11,348 bases of DNA from a bacterium (GCA_030629485.1 DAOVOW010000029.1:1-11348), one strand, 5' to 3'; numbered from the stretch's first letter, positions 1 through 8,004 are shown. Notes: generated by a model from the sequence alone, not told the origin. A program made the numbers and translations.

Positions 1-902
1 AGCGATGATAGAAAACCGATAGTGAACTGCACGTTGATGTCGCGACCATCGGTCTCAGTCGGGTCGGGTCGTTTGTTGAACAAGTGTCCAACCAGTCGCT
101 TGGCCAGACGGGCGCGCAGAACTGATTGCTGTTGGACATCCGAGGCCACAGCCGGATTGAAGATGAACCGCAATAGGCAGACATCATCCTCGACTGATAC
201 CCGGGTGACATATTCCGGCGGCGCCACACCGTCGGTGTCAAGAGCCATCCGGGCGTTGTCGGTATCGGTAAAGGCGTACGCTTCGTCAGTGACGGCTACT
301 CGCTGGTGCAAGTCGGTCACCTCTGGTAATGAGCCGAAGACAAACGGCGAATCGCTGTCTTTTCCAGCCCCGGCTCGGGGCTCCAGATGGTCCCCGGCGA
401 CAAGATAGATCGCCACCTGATCGGCGGCTGCGAATTCCCGGAGCAGTTCGGCCAACTGTCGGTAGCGAGCGGTCGGCTCCGGCGCCAAACAGCGCTCGAC
501 AAACTCCTCGACGCTATGCCCGGTCTCGATATCGCCGGCCGTCCGGACCTGGCTGCTGTGGGGTTTCAGAATCAACTGATAGTTGACCGGATTACCGCTG
601 TTAAAACAGAGTGAGATGGTCGCATCGACCGGCAGTTGGCGGCCGTTCCTGGAGATCAAAGTGAGCGGAGCATAGTCGAAGTGCGTTTCGTAATGATTCC
701 GTACGGCCAGGATATGGTCGATAACATCCTGCGAGGTTCGATCCAGCACGTCCGTTATTGGCTGGCCGAACAGTTCCACTCGCGGACGACCCAGAAGTGT
801 TTCCGTCTCATCATCGACAAAGACAAAACGCCCCCTCAGATCGATCTTGCACTCGGCACAACGGCACAACCCAACGGGTGGGACAGCGCTCCTGGTGGTC
901 AT
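1..902 (-). CDS. PAS/GAF-like sensor protein, N-terminal part (runs off window)
   Basis: An open frame of 300 codons runs from ATG at 902 to the window edge without a stop, so the C-terminus is missing. Residues about 15-115 read as a PAS domain: RGRFVFVDDETETLLGRP, then ELFGQPITDVLD, then a sheet-like stretch with SRNGRQLPVDATISL. Residues about 130-280 look GAF-like (AELLREFAAADQVAIYLVAG). Three cysteines sit close together near the N-terminus (Cys13, Cys15, Cys18, C-R-C-A-E-C). No signal peptide or membrane segment is visible, so it should be cytosolic. PAS-GAF N-termini usually precede a histidine kinase, GGDEF or sigma54-activator output domain, which here would lie beyond the window. 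It starts 12 nt after the subtilase stop, in the same frame as that gene; a GTG at 911 is an alternative start. The Shine-Dalgarno is weak, suggesting translational coupling. Coding status is confident; the exact family is not. Confidence 0.8.
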   Translation of the reverse strand, partial: MTTRSAVPPVGLCRCAECKIDLRGRFVFVDDETETLLGRPRVELFGQPITDVLDRTSQDVIDHILAVRNHYETHFDYAPLTLISRNGRQLPVDATISLCFNSGNPVNYQLILKPHSSQVRTAGDIETGHSVEEFVERCLAPEPTARYRQLAELLREFAAADQVAIYLVAGDHLEPRAGAGKDSDSPFVFGSLPEVTDLHQRVAVTDEAYAFTDTDNARMALDTDGVAPPEYVTRVSVEDDVCLLRFIFNPAVASDVQQQSVLRARLAKRLVGHLFNKRPDPTETDGRDINVQFTIGFLSS

Positions 903-914
903 CAGGCTCACATC

Positions 915-2936
915 TCAGTTTGTTTTCAACAACTTAAGGATGACTTCCTGTCGGTCGGTCCTAACCACGGCCAGGTACACTCCGGCGGCAGCCGTTTGGC
1001 CCTGGTAGTTGCGGCCATTCCAGGCAATCATCGTCCATTCCCTTAAGCTATCGGCGGAAACCGGATGTGAGTTGACTTTCTCCCATATCTTTTCGCCGGC
1101 GATGTTGAAAATTGAAACATAGTTGAACCGGCCGGCGGCGGGGTCGATGAAAATCCTGACCGAATCGGCAAACGGATTCGGTCCGGCATAGATGGAGCGG
1201 TCGGTGACGACAATCGTCTCCAGGATGATGTTGAGCGTGTCGGAATAAAGATCAGTGACAGCGATAATGTGAAAACGAACCTGCGGCGGGTTGTCGGCTG
1301 AGCCGGTGATAGTCAGCAGACCGCTGCCGTCGCCGTAATCTTCCAATTCGACACCGGCCGGCGCATCAGGCAGGCTCAAGAGCGGCGGCGTCTCCGGTGA
1401 ACCGTTCATCCTCACCACGATCTCCTGTACCTCGCCGACTACCACCCGAATGGTGTCAATAACATCCAACGTCGGAATGCCGGAGGCGCGAAAAGCGTTA
1501 AACAGCCCCCAACCGAAATCATTATCGGGATTGTCGGCCCGATCGGCTGTTGATCGTGCCAACTCGCGGAACTGCTCGGCGGTCATGGTCGGGTCATACT
1601 GAAGCGCCAGGGCCGCTCCACCGGCCACCAGCGGGGCCGAGAATGAAGTACCCTGATGGAACGAGAAACCGCCGGTGGGCAGCGGATGGGTAGTGTAGAC
1701 GGCGACACCCAAGGTAGTCACGTCCGGTTTGATACGACCGTCGGCGGTCGGGCCGGGTGATGAAAAGCCGGCCAGGCTTGAGTCCGGGTTGACGGCGCCG
1801 ATAGCCAGCACGCTGTCACCGTCGGCTGGTGCGGCGATACTGTTCCATGACGACCCGCGGCTGTTGCCGGCGGAGGTGATGACCACAATGTTCTTCGACG
1901 CCGCGATATCGGCGGCTCTCGTTATCAACGCTGTGTTACCGTCCATGTCATCAAGCGTGTAGCTGCCACTGTCGGTGAATTCGCTGTAACTCAGCGATGA
2001 CGTGATAATATCGGCACCGATAGAGTCGGCCCGCGCGGCCGCGGCGATCCAGTTGTCTTCTTCGAGTTTGATCTCGGTGCCATCGCAAGTGATTTCGGTC
2101 TTGGCGAGCAGAAAATCGGCATCAGGCGCCACACCGATCAGCGTATCAGGCACGTAACCAGCAATCACTCCATACACCAGGGTACCGTGATAATTCTGGG
2201 GATTATCTGAGCATTCGGCCTCCCCGACAGAACTGTCCAGATTGATGAAATCATAACGAGCCAGGATTGATGCCGTCGACAAGGCCGGGTGGTCAGTGTC
2301 GAAACCGGTGTCAAAGATTGCGATCACCACACCCGCGCCGGTAATACCCATACGGTGAAGTCTGTCGGCTTGCATGAACCGGTTTTGTCGTAGCGACTCG
2401 CCGTAGTCATAGTCGACAGTGCTCTTGGGGATGTCGTCGAGATTGAACTTCACGATCTCCGGCAGCGTCGTCTGGAGTGTCTTCAGGGTATGCACCTTTT
2501 CAACGAACGGCAGCGATGCTGCTTTTGTTATCTGTGCCGAATCTGCGATCACTGCGACCGCTTTAAGATAGCGTGAGGCGTGACGGATAGTGACGCCGGT
2601 GCTTTCGATGGCATCGAGAGCAGCTTGAGCGATGGGGTAGTCCCGCTGATCGATGAGCAGACCCGTCGCGTCCACTTTGGCGCGTCTGAGGTGAGCGCGA
2701 ATGGTGAACGGGATCGGTTGGTCGGCGACGGCCGTGCTGTCGACGAAGATCCAGTAGATGCTGGGGTAGTCACCGGCGGTGAGGCGTGCCCGGGCGTCGT
2801 GGGTGAATTTGTTGAGGGGGGGCTGAAAGGATGCGTCGCCGATGGCCGCTAACATCATCAGCGTTGGGATCAAGACCCAGATCGATTTTCTAATTATCAT
2901 ATTCCCACAACGGTAGAAGGGCCGGGGATGTGTCAT
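915..2936 (-). CDS. Secreted subtilisin-like serine protease (S8) with C-terminal FlgD-like/sorting module
   Basis: 673-residue preproprotein. An N-terminal hydrophobic signal sequence (about residues 18-32) is followed by a propeptide-like segment (about 55-155) resembling an inhibitor I9-type domain. The S8 catalytic domain (about 185-485) has an intact triad: Asp209 in AIFDTGFDTDHP, His250 in NYHGTLVYGVIAG, and Ser431 in GTSFSAPLVAGG. The oxyanion Asn is Asn358 in TSAGNS. A beta-rich linker (about 490-575) leads to a C-terminal module (about 583-673) with GPNPF, IFNIAGEKIWE and AGVYLAVV, typical of FlgD-like or type IX-sorting-like tails used for export or surface attachment. It should therefore be an active protease outside the cytoplasm. 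Start choice: ATG at 2936 overlaps the upstream gene by 47 nt; ATG at 2900 (MIIRKSIW) gives a more compact signal peptide and an 11-nt overlap and is equally plausible. Third gene of the AsmA-M1-like-subtilase-PAS operon. Confidence 0.93.
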   Translation of the reverse strand: MTHPRPFYRCGNMIIRKSIWVLIPTLMMLAAIGDASFQPPLNKFTHDARARLTAGDYPSIYWIFVDSTAVADQPIPFTIRAHLRRAKVDATGLLIDQRDYPIAQAALDAIESTGVTIRHASRYLKAVAVIADSAQITKAASLPFVEKVHTLKTLQTTLPEIVKFNLDDIPKSTVDYDYGESLRQNRFMQADRLHRMGITGAGVVIAIFDTGFDTDHPALSTASILARYDFINLDSSVGEAECSDNPQNYHGTLVYGVIAGYVPDTLIGVAPDADFLLAKTEITCDGTEIKLEEDNWIAAAARADSIGADIITSSLSYSEFTDSGSYTLDDMDGNTALITRAADIAASKNIVVITSAGNSRGSSWNSIAAPADGDSVLAIGAVNPDSSLAGFSSPGPTADGRIKPDVTTLGVAVYTTHPLPTGGFSFHQGTSFSAPLVAGGAALALQYDPTMTAEQFRELARSTADRADNPDNDFGWGLFNAFRASGIPTLDVIDTIRVVVGEVQEIVVRMNGSPETPPLLSLPDAPAGVELEDYGDGSGLLTITGSADNPPQVRFHIIAVTDLYSDTLNIILETIVVTDRSIYAGPNPFADSVRIFIDPAAGRFNYVSIFNIAGEKIWEKVNSHPVSADSLREWTMIAWNGRNYQGQTAAAGVYLAVVRTDRQEVILKLLKTN

Positions 2937-4074
2937 TTGAATCCGACGGCCACGCCGGATACCAGCATTGAGATATCTGCACCGCCAAAATGGTTCTCAA
3001 TAGCAGTGTGTCGGTGACGTCTGACCGCAGTACAACCACCTGACGGCTGTCCACACCGGTAGGCGCGTCGTTGGACGAGGCAATACGCAAGTGAGAGTAT
3101 GGAAACGTCCCAAGCTTATCCTCAAGACTCCGCGTCACACAAGCTGCTTCCGCCGCCACGAACCCAGCCCACACTTCGCTCAACTCCGGCGGGTAGCACA
3201 CTTCAACGGTCAAACTGTCGACATAGGCGCGGTCTCGGATCAGTCCCTTCTGTGCTACGAATGAAAAATCTATATCGTTCCTGGAGCGGATGTAGAAGTT
3301 CTTGTAACCGGACTCGAACAGAGGCTTGTACTTGATCCCCGCGTACTCCTGCTGATGTTGGTTCACGATGTCGACATAGATCGAATCGTTGTGCGCGGGG
3401 GGCAGGAGTCCGTAGTGTTCCTTGTCATTGATCAACTCACCGGGATAGACCAGACTGTAGGCCGAGTCTATCTTAAGCGCCATCGCGAAATCGGCAAACT
3501 CCGGCACCGCATTGTCGAATACGTCCGACGTTCGGGTGTACCATCGTCCATCGCGAAAGGCAGCGACCCTCGGGTACCATCCAGTGTACACCACACTCGA
3601 CGAACTCTTGCTATCCACGCCTGAACCAAGGCGCGTCTCAAAGGTCATTATGAAAAATGCCTTTCCCCCCGATGCGAGTCGCCGAGGGAGAACGGCGGTT
3701 ATCGTGCGACCATCGACAAACAGTTCACTTTTGGATAATGGCACTCCGTAGCACAGCATGGAATCGAGACGCATGTATGGCGGTTCCGTATTCATGCTGG
3801 TGTCGTGAGGATCGATGATAGGCATCCCAGTGAAGAGACAAACCTCACCGACACTGTCGTCCGTGCTGTTGCGGTATTCAAGTTCGAGCAGTCCGCGTAC
3901 CAACAGCGATTCCGGTTTGACTTCACCGCGGAAGCTGTAGCGCACGGCCGGGATATACGGCGGCGAGCCGGCCCTGAAATTCGGATGCTGATGGCCGCGT
4001 GTCTGGGCGAGCGCCGGCAAGGAGTTCAGGAGCACGAGACCGACGAAGAGACCTGCTTTCTCAAGACAACGCAT
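2890..4074 (-). CDS. Exported M1-aminopeptidase-like protein with degenerate zinc site (probable pseudoprotease)
   Basis: 394 residues with a clear Sec signal peptide (cleavage probably after ALA at 21-23). The body follows M1 (gluzincin) peptidases: GWYPRVAAF at 165-173 and PEFADFAMALKIDSAYSLVY at 191-210 match the N-terminal beta domain, NFYIRSRNDIDFSFVA at 259-274 the domain junction, and LEDKLGTFPYSHLRIASS at 317-334 the start of the catalytic domain. Where active members have GxMEN and HEIAHQW, this protein has GVDSRQ (340-345) and VQISQCW (365-371), so the histidine ligands and the catalytic glutamate are gone. It ends 23 residues later, without the downstream Glu ligand and the C-terminal helical domain. 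A zinc-peptidase activity is therefore very unlikely; a binding or scaffold role, or gene decay, are the options. ATG at 4074 is preceded by AGGGAAT and lies 11 nt after the AsmA stop. It overlaps the subtilase start, with no leftover M1 sequence between them. Confidence 0.85.
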   Translation of the reverse strand: MRCLEKAGLFVGLVLLNSLPALAQTRGHQHPNFRAGSPPYIPAVRYSFRGEVKPESLLVRGLLELEYRNSTDDSVGEVCLFTGMPIIDPHDTSMNTEPPYMRLDSMLCYGVPLSKSELFVDGRTITAVLPRRLASGGKAFFIMTFETRLGSGVDSKSSSSVVYTGWYPRVAAFRDGRWYTRTSDVFDNAVPEFADFAMALKIDSAYSLVYPGELINDKEHYGLLPPAHNDSIYVDIVNQHQQEYAGIKYKPLFESGYKNFYIRSRNDIDFSFVAQKGLIRDRAYVDSLTVEVCYPPELSEVWAGFVAAEAACVTRSLEDKLGTFPYSHLRIASSNDAPTGVDSRQVVVLRSDVTDTLLLRTILAVQISQCWYPAWPSDSNDTSPALLPLWEYDN

Positions 4075-4085
4075 ATTCCCTACTT

Positions 4086-6893
4086 CTAAAAGAGGTCCTT
4101 CAGGAGATCTTCGGCCTTCTTCTTCAGATTGTCACCAAGGTTGTCTGTGATGGCGCTGATATCCAGATTCAGCTTTGGACTGTCCATCGTCCCACCGATT
4201 GAGAGCGGCAATCTCACTCGACCGCCGTTATTGCTGCCGAAAAATGATGACAAGCCGCCCAGCAGTTTCTGCGATCTTTCTTTCGACAGCAAAAGCGATC
4301 CCTGATAGTTCAGTCCGCCGTCGAAACTATAGTATCCGTCCAACTCCAGGTCGCCAAGGTCACCGAGCGATGTGATCAGTTTGTCTATGCCTACCTTGCC
4401 GTCTTTGACGACAATGTTGGTCGTGGCGTTCTTCAACGTCTGTTCCTGGGCAAACGTCTCACCGAACTGCGACGCGAGATTGCTCACCAGTTCATAGGTT
4501 GCGCCGGAAGTGCGCAGCTTGCCGTCGTTCATGTCCATCTTGCCGTTCATCGACAGCGAGTTCAGGAACTGTTCCGGTTCCCAGCCGCGAGCGTCATAAC
4601 TGCCGTTGAGGTCGATCTTGCCGAACAGAAAGCCGCCCATTTTCGAGAACCGTGAGACGAAGTCATCCGCCTCAATCTGCTTGGCCTGAAACTCACCCTG
4701 ATACACCGGGTTCTCAAAGTCGGTCAGGTCAATAGTGGTATTACCCTTGACCTCGCCGGTGTATACGTTACCGGTCACGTCGTGGCAGGTGATCTTGCGA
4801 TCCTTGATGACAGCCTTCCCTTTGATATCGCTGAACTCGACCTGACTATATACCAGCGTGTCGATACTGAACCGTCCCCGCCCGTTGATATCCGGCAGGA
4901 TAATCGGCGGGACCGAGTCGGCCGGGAGACTACTTCGGTTGACACCCGAACCGGGCACCGCTTCGGGGAAAAGACTGTCAAGATTCAGGCGCTGCGAGGA
5001 CAACTCGAATATGAACATCGGTTTCCTGACCCGACTCTGGTCAACAATCTCCAGGGGCAGAAGATATGGAAACGGATCGATCAGCTTGCCGGTGAACGAG
5101 ACATCGGATGACGTAAACTTCACCTGCATTTCCTGCACTGTGATCGTATCGGGAGCGATTAGCAGATCGACCCTAAGGTGCTCAATCGGCTCCGGCATGT
5201 TGTCATCGTCATAGGAAGCATCAATAAGCGAGAGACTGCCGCGCGGCTTGAAATTCGAGAACTGATCGGCGGAACCGGTCAGGTTGATATCCATCTCAAG
5301 ACGACCGGCCATTTGAGGGTGACAGTGTTGATCGAGAAAACGATTCAACATGGCGAGGTTCAACGATCCCTTTATGGCGCCATCCATCGACGGCGCCACA
5401 CTCTGTGCTTCGGATGAGTCAGCCATCAGGTACGGCACCAGATTGTTGATGCGACCGGAGAACGACAGATTCCCGCCCGCTGTTTCCAGCGAGAACTCCT
5501 TCACACGCGTCAGGCTGTTGTCGACAAATATATCCAGTGAGAACTTTTGGATCGGCTCCGGCAGGAGATTGGATTGATAGCTGCCGTTCTTGACCGACAG
5601 ATCACCTGAAAACCGCATCTCAACCGGTTGCGACACCAGTCCGGAGAACTTAGTGTCGAACTCCATCTCGCCGGTCAGCCGGTGCTCTCCTTCGGCAGGG
5701 AGGAACGGTTCCACAAAAGCGAGGTTCAACCTTCCGGCCAACTCTCCGCTCACTGAGGGGTCGTCGAAGTTGTTCACGGTCAGTCGTCCCGTCAGCGGTC
5801 GACCGTCGAAAGAGCCGTCCTCGATATTCATCCGCAGATTGTCCACCTCGAAATCAACCAGGGCGCGTCGGAATCTCAGTTTTCCGGGGATGTCGCTTCC
5901 CGTCATTTCCAAATCGGTGATCACGGCGCTACCGGAGTAACTGAGTGGCTCCATCTTTGACTCGTCATAAGACAAGTCGACGTCAAGCGTGAAAGCGCCA
6001 TCGAGATCAAAGCCTTCAAGCGCGGCCAGTTGCTCCGGCGGCAGCAGGCCGAACAGGTCGGCCACCTGGATTTCTTTGGACCTGACGCTGATACGACCAC
6101 GGGTGGCGCTCTCGCCGTGATCGACAGAACCGGTCAACACAAACTCCAATCCGTTGACGGACAGTTCGGATTCGTGCAGCATGATTTCCTTCCTGGCCAT
6201 ATCGTAATCGGCGCGGTACTCGAGGTCCACAGCGAACGACGGCAGGGAGTCATCCATTACCACCAGCAGACTGTCCACGCTGATCCTTCCCGATGACTGA
6301 TAGACGTTTTCGCGGGGGATATCGAGCGATGTCGAGAGATCCAGCCCGACCAGCCGCAGCGACAGACCGGAACTGTCGTCACAGTATTCGAGTTGTCCAT
6401 CGTTGATTTCCAGGCGGTCGAAGGTCACTGCCGCTGCTGCCACCTTCGTCTCCGGTGAAACGCCCTCGGCGATGTCCGGGGATAACTGTTCGTCGATAGA
6501 GGGGAAACTGTAGTTGCTGGCGCCGTCGGCGTTCTTTTTCATTACGATCCGGGGAGAGTTGACAATCAACCGATCTATTCGGTACTCCCCCGACAATAGT
6601 GGGAATAACTGGAGCTTTACATCGATATTGTCGGCTGTCAGCAGGTCACCGACCTCGAACTGTTCCGGACTGGCTACGGTAACGTCGACTAACTTGACGC
6701 CCAGACCGCCCCAGAACGAAATATCCAGATCAGCAATCGTCACCTTGCGATCCAGCTTCGCGCTGGCTTGCTCGACGGCCAGGTTGCGTATCTTCTCGGT
6801 GGGCAGGAATAGCTTCGCGGCAACAACCAACAGGATCAGGAGGACGGCCACGATGCCGGCCAGCCATGCGAGTATCTTAAGTAGTTTTTTCAT
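4086..6893 (-). CDS. AsmA-family envelope protein (935 aa)
   Basis: Inner-membrane-anchored periplasmic protein. One N-terminal transmembrane helix (about residues 4-26, LLKILAWLAGIVAVLLILLV) is followed by the AsmA signature region DRKVTIADLDISFWGGLGVKL. Then come about 800 residues of repetitive beta-strand sequence with recurring patterns such as LSFSGRI, VSFTGKL and GKMDMNDGKL. The end carries the usual AsmA C-terminal block (GVSYE-like SGATYELVSNLASQFGE, RLPLSIGGTMDSPKLNLD) and a charged helix KKKAEDLLKDLF. AsmA/TamB/YhdP relatives form long hydrophobic grooves and are linked to phospholipid transfer to the outer membrane; this role is inferred by family. Start: the frame opens with a TTG at 6959, but that part overlaps a promoter-like sequence. 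ATG at 6893 (MKKLLK, preceded by AAGAGTGAGGTG) fits the usual AsmA N-terminus; ATG at 6911 (MFKSEVMKK) is the alternative. First gene of the operon. Confidence 0.92.
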   Translation of the reverse strand: MKKLLKILAWLAGIVAVLLILLVVAAKLFLPTEKIRNLAVEQASAKLDRKVTIADLDISFWGGLGVKLVDVTVASPEQFEVGDLLTADNIDVKLQLFPLLSGEYRIDRLIVNSPRIVMKKNADGASNYSFPSIDEQLSPDIAEGVSPETKVAAAAVTFDRLEINDGQLEYCDDSSGLSLRLVGLDLSTSLDIPRENVYQSSGRISVDSLLVVMDDSLPSFAVDLEYRADYDMARKEIMLHESELSVNGLEFVLTGSVDHGESATRGRISVRSKEIQVADLFGLLPPEQLAALEGFDLDGAFTLDVDLSYDESKMEPLSYSGSAVITDLEMTGSDIPGKLRFRRALVDFEVDNLRMNIEDGSFDGRPLTGRLTVNNFDDPSVSGELAGRLNLAFVEPFLPAEGEHRLTGEMEFDTKFSGLVSQPVEMRFSGDLSVKNGSYQSNLLPEPIQKFSLDIFVDNSLTRVKEFSLETAGGNLSFSGRINNLVPYLMADSSEAQSVAPSMDGAIKGSLNLAMLNRFLDQHCHPQMAGRLEMDINLTGSADQFSNFKPRGSLSLIDASYDDDNMPEPIEHLRVDLLIAPDTITVQEMQVKFTSSDVSFTGKLIDPFPYLLPLEIVDQSRVRKPMFIFELSSQRLNLDSLFPEAVPGSGVNRSSLPADSVPPIILPDINGRGRFSIDTLVYSQVEFSDIKGKAVIKDRKITCHDVTGNVYTGEVKGNTTIDLTDFENPVYQGEFQAKQIEADDFVSRFSKMGGFLFGKIDLNGSYDARGWEPEQFLNSLSMNGKMDMNDGKLRTSGATYELVSNLASQFGETFAQEQTLKNATTNIVVKDGKVGIDKLITSLGDLGDLELDGYYSFDGGLNYQGSLLLSKERSQKLLGGLSSFFGSNNGGRVRLPLSIGGTMDSPKLNLDISAITDNLGDNLKKKAEDLLKDLF

Positions 6894-6930
6894 CACCTCA
6901 CTCTTGAACATATCTATCCATCTGATGTTT

Positions 6931-6959
6931 ATACTATGCTGCGTGGAGAGATCGATCAA
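6931..6959 (-). promoter_or_regulatory. Candidate sigma70-type promoter of the AsmA-protease-sensor operon
   Basis: Reading the minus strand, TTGATC (6959-6954, 4 of 6 to TTGACA) is followed by exactly 17 nt and TAGTAT (6936-6931, 4 of 6 to TATAAT). A start of transcription near 6924 would leave a leader of about 30 nt before the ATG at 6893. The position, just upstream of the first gene of a compact operon, supports it. It also argues against the TTG at 6959 being the translation start. Match quality is moderate only. Confidence 0.45.
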
Positions 6960-6990
6960 TTAAAAAGCGGGGGCGCTGGTTCAAGTAGCT

Positions 6991-7072
6991 GTCACCGTGA
7001 GCTGAGTCGAAGGCTGACACCGGTGTAGGTTGCTCTGAGGAACGTCATGCTTCGACTCCGCTCAGCATGACG
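6991..7072. repeat. Dispersed intergenic inverted-repeat element, copy A
   Basis: A left arm (6991-7013, core CTGAGTCGAAGG) and a right arm (7043-7072, core CTTCGACTCCGCTCAG) are inverted copies separated by about 30 nt. The right arm is itself a short palindrome (GTCATGC ... GCATGAC). A second copy lies at 10951-11045; the 30-nt right arms match at 27 of 30 positions. Elements with this CTGAGCGGAGTCGAAG core are familiar as intergenic repeats in many environmental bacterial genomes. No transposase is encoded, so it would be a non-autonomous (MITE- or REP-like) element or a transcribed hairpin. Confidence 0.8.
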
Positions 7073-7082
7073 TATTGGCTGT

Positions 7083-7122
7083 CGTCATTGCGAGGTTGAC
7101 ACCGGCAACCGTGGCAATCTCA
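7083..7122. repeat. Short stem-loop repeat of the CGTCATTGCGAGG...GGCAATCTC type
   Basis: Nested complementary arms are visible: ATTGC (7087-7091) pairs with GCAAT (7114-7118), and GGTTG (7094-7098) pairs with CAACC (7106-7110), with a small internal bulge. This differs in sequence from the neighbouring inverted repeat at 6991-7072. Its ends resemble another widespread intergenic repeat in bacteria (GTCATTGCGAG ... GCAATCTC). It lies downstream of the small gene at 7140-7361 but has no T-run on the minus strand, so I do not call it a terminator. Confidence 0.6.
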
Positions 7123-7139
7123 GAGTATGGGCACCACAC

Positions 7140-7361
7140 TTAGATCGTCGGCGTATGAACCCGGTTGATAGCTATCACAGCTGATTGCAGAAGGATTCTT
7201 TGAACTCGATGATGGCCCCTGCGCAGTTCACCTTCGGTGGAGAACACAAGGAGAATCAAAAGTCGGCCCGTGCCGCCGCTGTGGACTCGATCTCGGCACG
7301 CGATGAACAGAACAGCAACAGCGAGCAGCACCGCGCCCCAGCGTGATAAATGCTTGGGCAT
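7140..7361 (-). CDS. Small possible lipoprotein or exported peptide (73 aa), perhaps decayed
   Basis: ATG at 7361 has a strong AGGAG (7374-7370) with 8 nt spacing, and follows the nuclease stop by 21 nt, so translation start here is credible. The N-terminus MPKHLSRWGAVLLAVAVL is a good signal sequence and ends in FIAC, an acceptable if imperfect lipobox. The remaining about 50 residues (RDRVHSGGTGRLLILLVF...) do not look like a normal mature lipoprotein: Arg-rich, with a second hydrophobic patch. The other two frames over the same stretch carry short alternatives (for example VNCAGAIIEFKESFCNQL ending in a stop), which would fit a frameshift after the signal sequence. I recognise no family. 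It may be a genuine small gene or the start of a degraded one. Confidence 0.4.
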   Translation of the reverse strand: MPKHLSRWGAVLLAVAVLFIACRDRVHSGGTGRLLILLVFSTEGELRRGHHRVQRILLQSAVIAINRVHTPTI

Positions 7362-7369
7362 TTGATCAA

Positions 7370-7374
7370 CTCCT
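7370..7374 (-). promoter_or_regulatory. Strong ribosome binding site for the small gene
   Basis: AGGAG on the minus strand, 8 nt before the ATG at 7361. It decides the start against the in-frame ATG at 7382, which abuts the nuclease stop codon and has no comparable site. Confidence 0.6.
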
Positions 7375-7382
7375 GTTTGCAT

Positions 7383-7946
7383 TTATGATTCTGAATGCGT
7401 CGAGAACCACTCGATCAGAGGATCTTTACGTTCATCATCAATCAGGCTAGTTGACTGATTGCCTGCATCGTTTAGCGTTATGAACCAACCGATGTATTCA
7501 GGAACTTTCACCCACGGTGGTGGAGTAACCGGCCTCGACCCTTCAGCCTTAGTGAATAAGTTGGTGTGTCCATGTTGCACGGTAATCGTCGCTATTCCAC
7601 GCTTCTGGGCATATTTGATGGCACCCTTTTGGAACCCGGAAGTGGAAAAGACCATTCCCTTGTGGGCATCCGTATCCCGAATCTTTGATTCGAGGATCAC
7701 TATAACGTCTCGTTTGATCGGGTTCTTGTGTCGTTTGCATTCGACGAGTACCTTTATCAAGGCACCGCCGAGTACTTCAAACTCGGCCATTACGTCTATT
7801 TCGTATTCGCCGCTGTCGCCTTTTAGCATTTGTCTGTGAGTTACGTTGAAACACCTGAGGCCGTCCTTCGACGCCTTGAGCCAGCCTAACACCTGACTTT
7901 CGAATTGTTCTGGTGTGATGTCAACAGATTGGATATCGCGAGGCAT
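7383..7946 (-). CDS. Mrr-type restriction endonuclease-like PD-(D/E)XK nuclease (187 aa)
   Basis: The Mrr-cat core is clear: GEYEIDVMAEFEVLGG carries the catalytic Asp, and 17 residues later VECKRHKNPIKRDV carries the ExK. Counted from ATG 7946 these are Asp51, Glu69 and Lys71. AHKGMVFSTSGFQKGAIKYA (94-113), followed by KRGIATITV, is the conserved second half of the fold. The predicted activity is metal-dependent DNA cleavage, as in Mrr (type IV restriction of modified DNA) and related nucleases; the specificity is not visible. The protein has only a short N-terminal lead (DITPEQFESQVLGWL, helical) and no Mrr_N winged helix, so DNA recognition would have to come from its C-terminal about 50 residues or a partner. 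An in-frame ATG at 7973 exists, but 7946 has AGGGAG at 9 nt. It has its own promoter (8005-8033) and precedes a small gene; the helicase gene ends upstream. Confidence 0.88.
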   Translation of the reverse strand: MPRDIQSVDITPEQFESQVLGWLKASKDGLRCFNVTHRQMLKGDSGEYEIDVMAEFEVLGGALIKVLVECKRHKNPIKRDVIVILESKIRDTDAHKGMVFSTSGFQKGAIKYAQKRGIATITVQHGHTNLFTKAEGSRPVTPPPWVKVPEYIGWFITLNDAGNQSTSLIDDERKDPLIEWFSTHSES

Positions 7947-7955
7947 GTGATACAG

Positions 7956-7961
7956 CTCCCT
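7956..7961 (-). promoter_or_regulatory. Ribosome binding site fixing the nuclease start
   Basis: AGGGAG on the minus strand lies 9 nt before the ATG at 7946. The upstream in-frame ATG at 7973 is preceded only by AT-rich sequence without a purine-rich site, so 7946 is preferred. Confidence 0.6.
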
Positions 7962-8004
7962 GCTTTGAAGCATAGCACTGAATTAAGCAGTTTTTGTTCG
8001 TGGT

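Noticed and set aside
636..1046. Plus-strand open frame of 136 codons
   Set aside because: It lies antisense to the PAS gene and the end of the subtilase, which both have clear domain signatures; its peptide shows no recognisable features.
6894..6959. TTG at 6959 as start of the AsmA gene
   Set aside because: No Shine-Dalgarno, 22 extra residues before the membrane helix, and overlap with a promoter-like pair; ATG 6893 or 6911 fits better.
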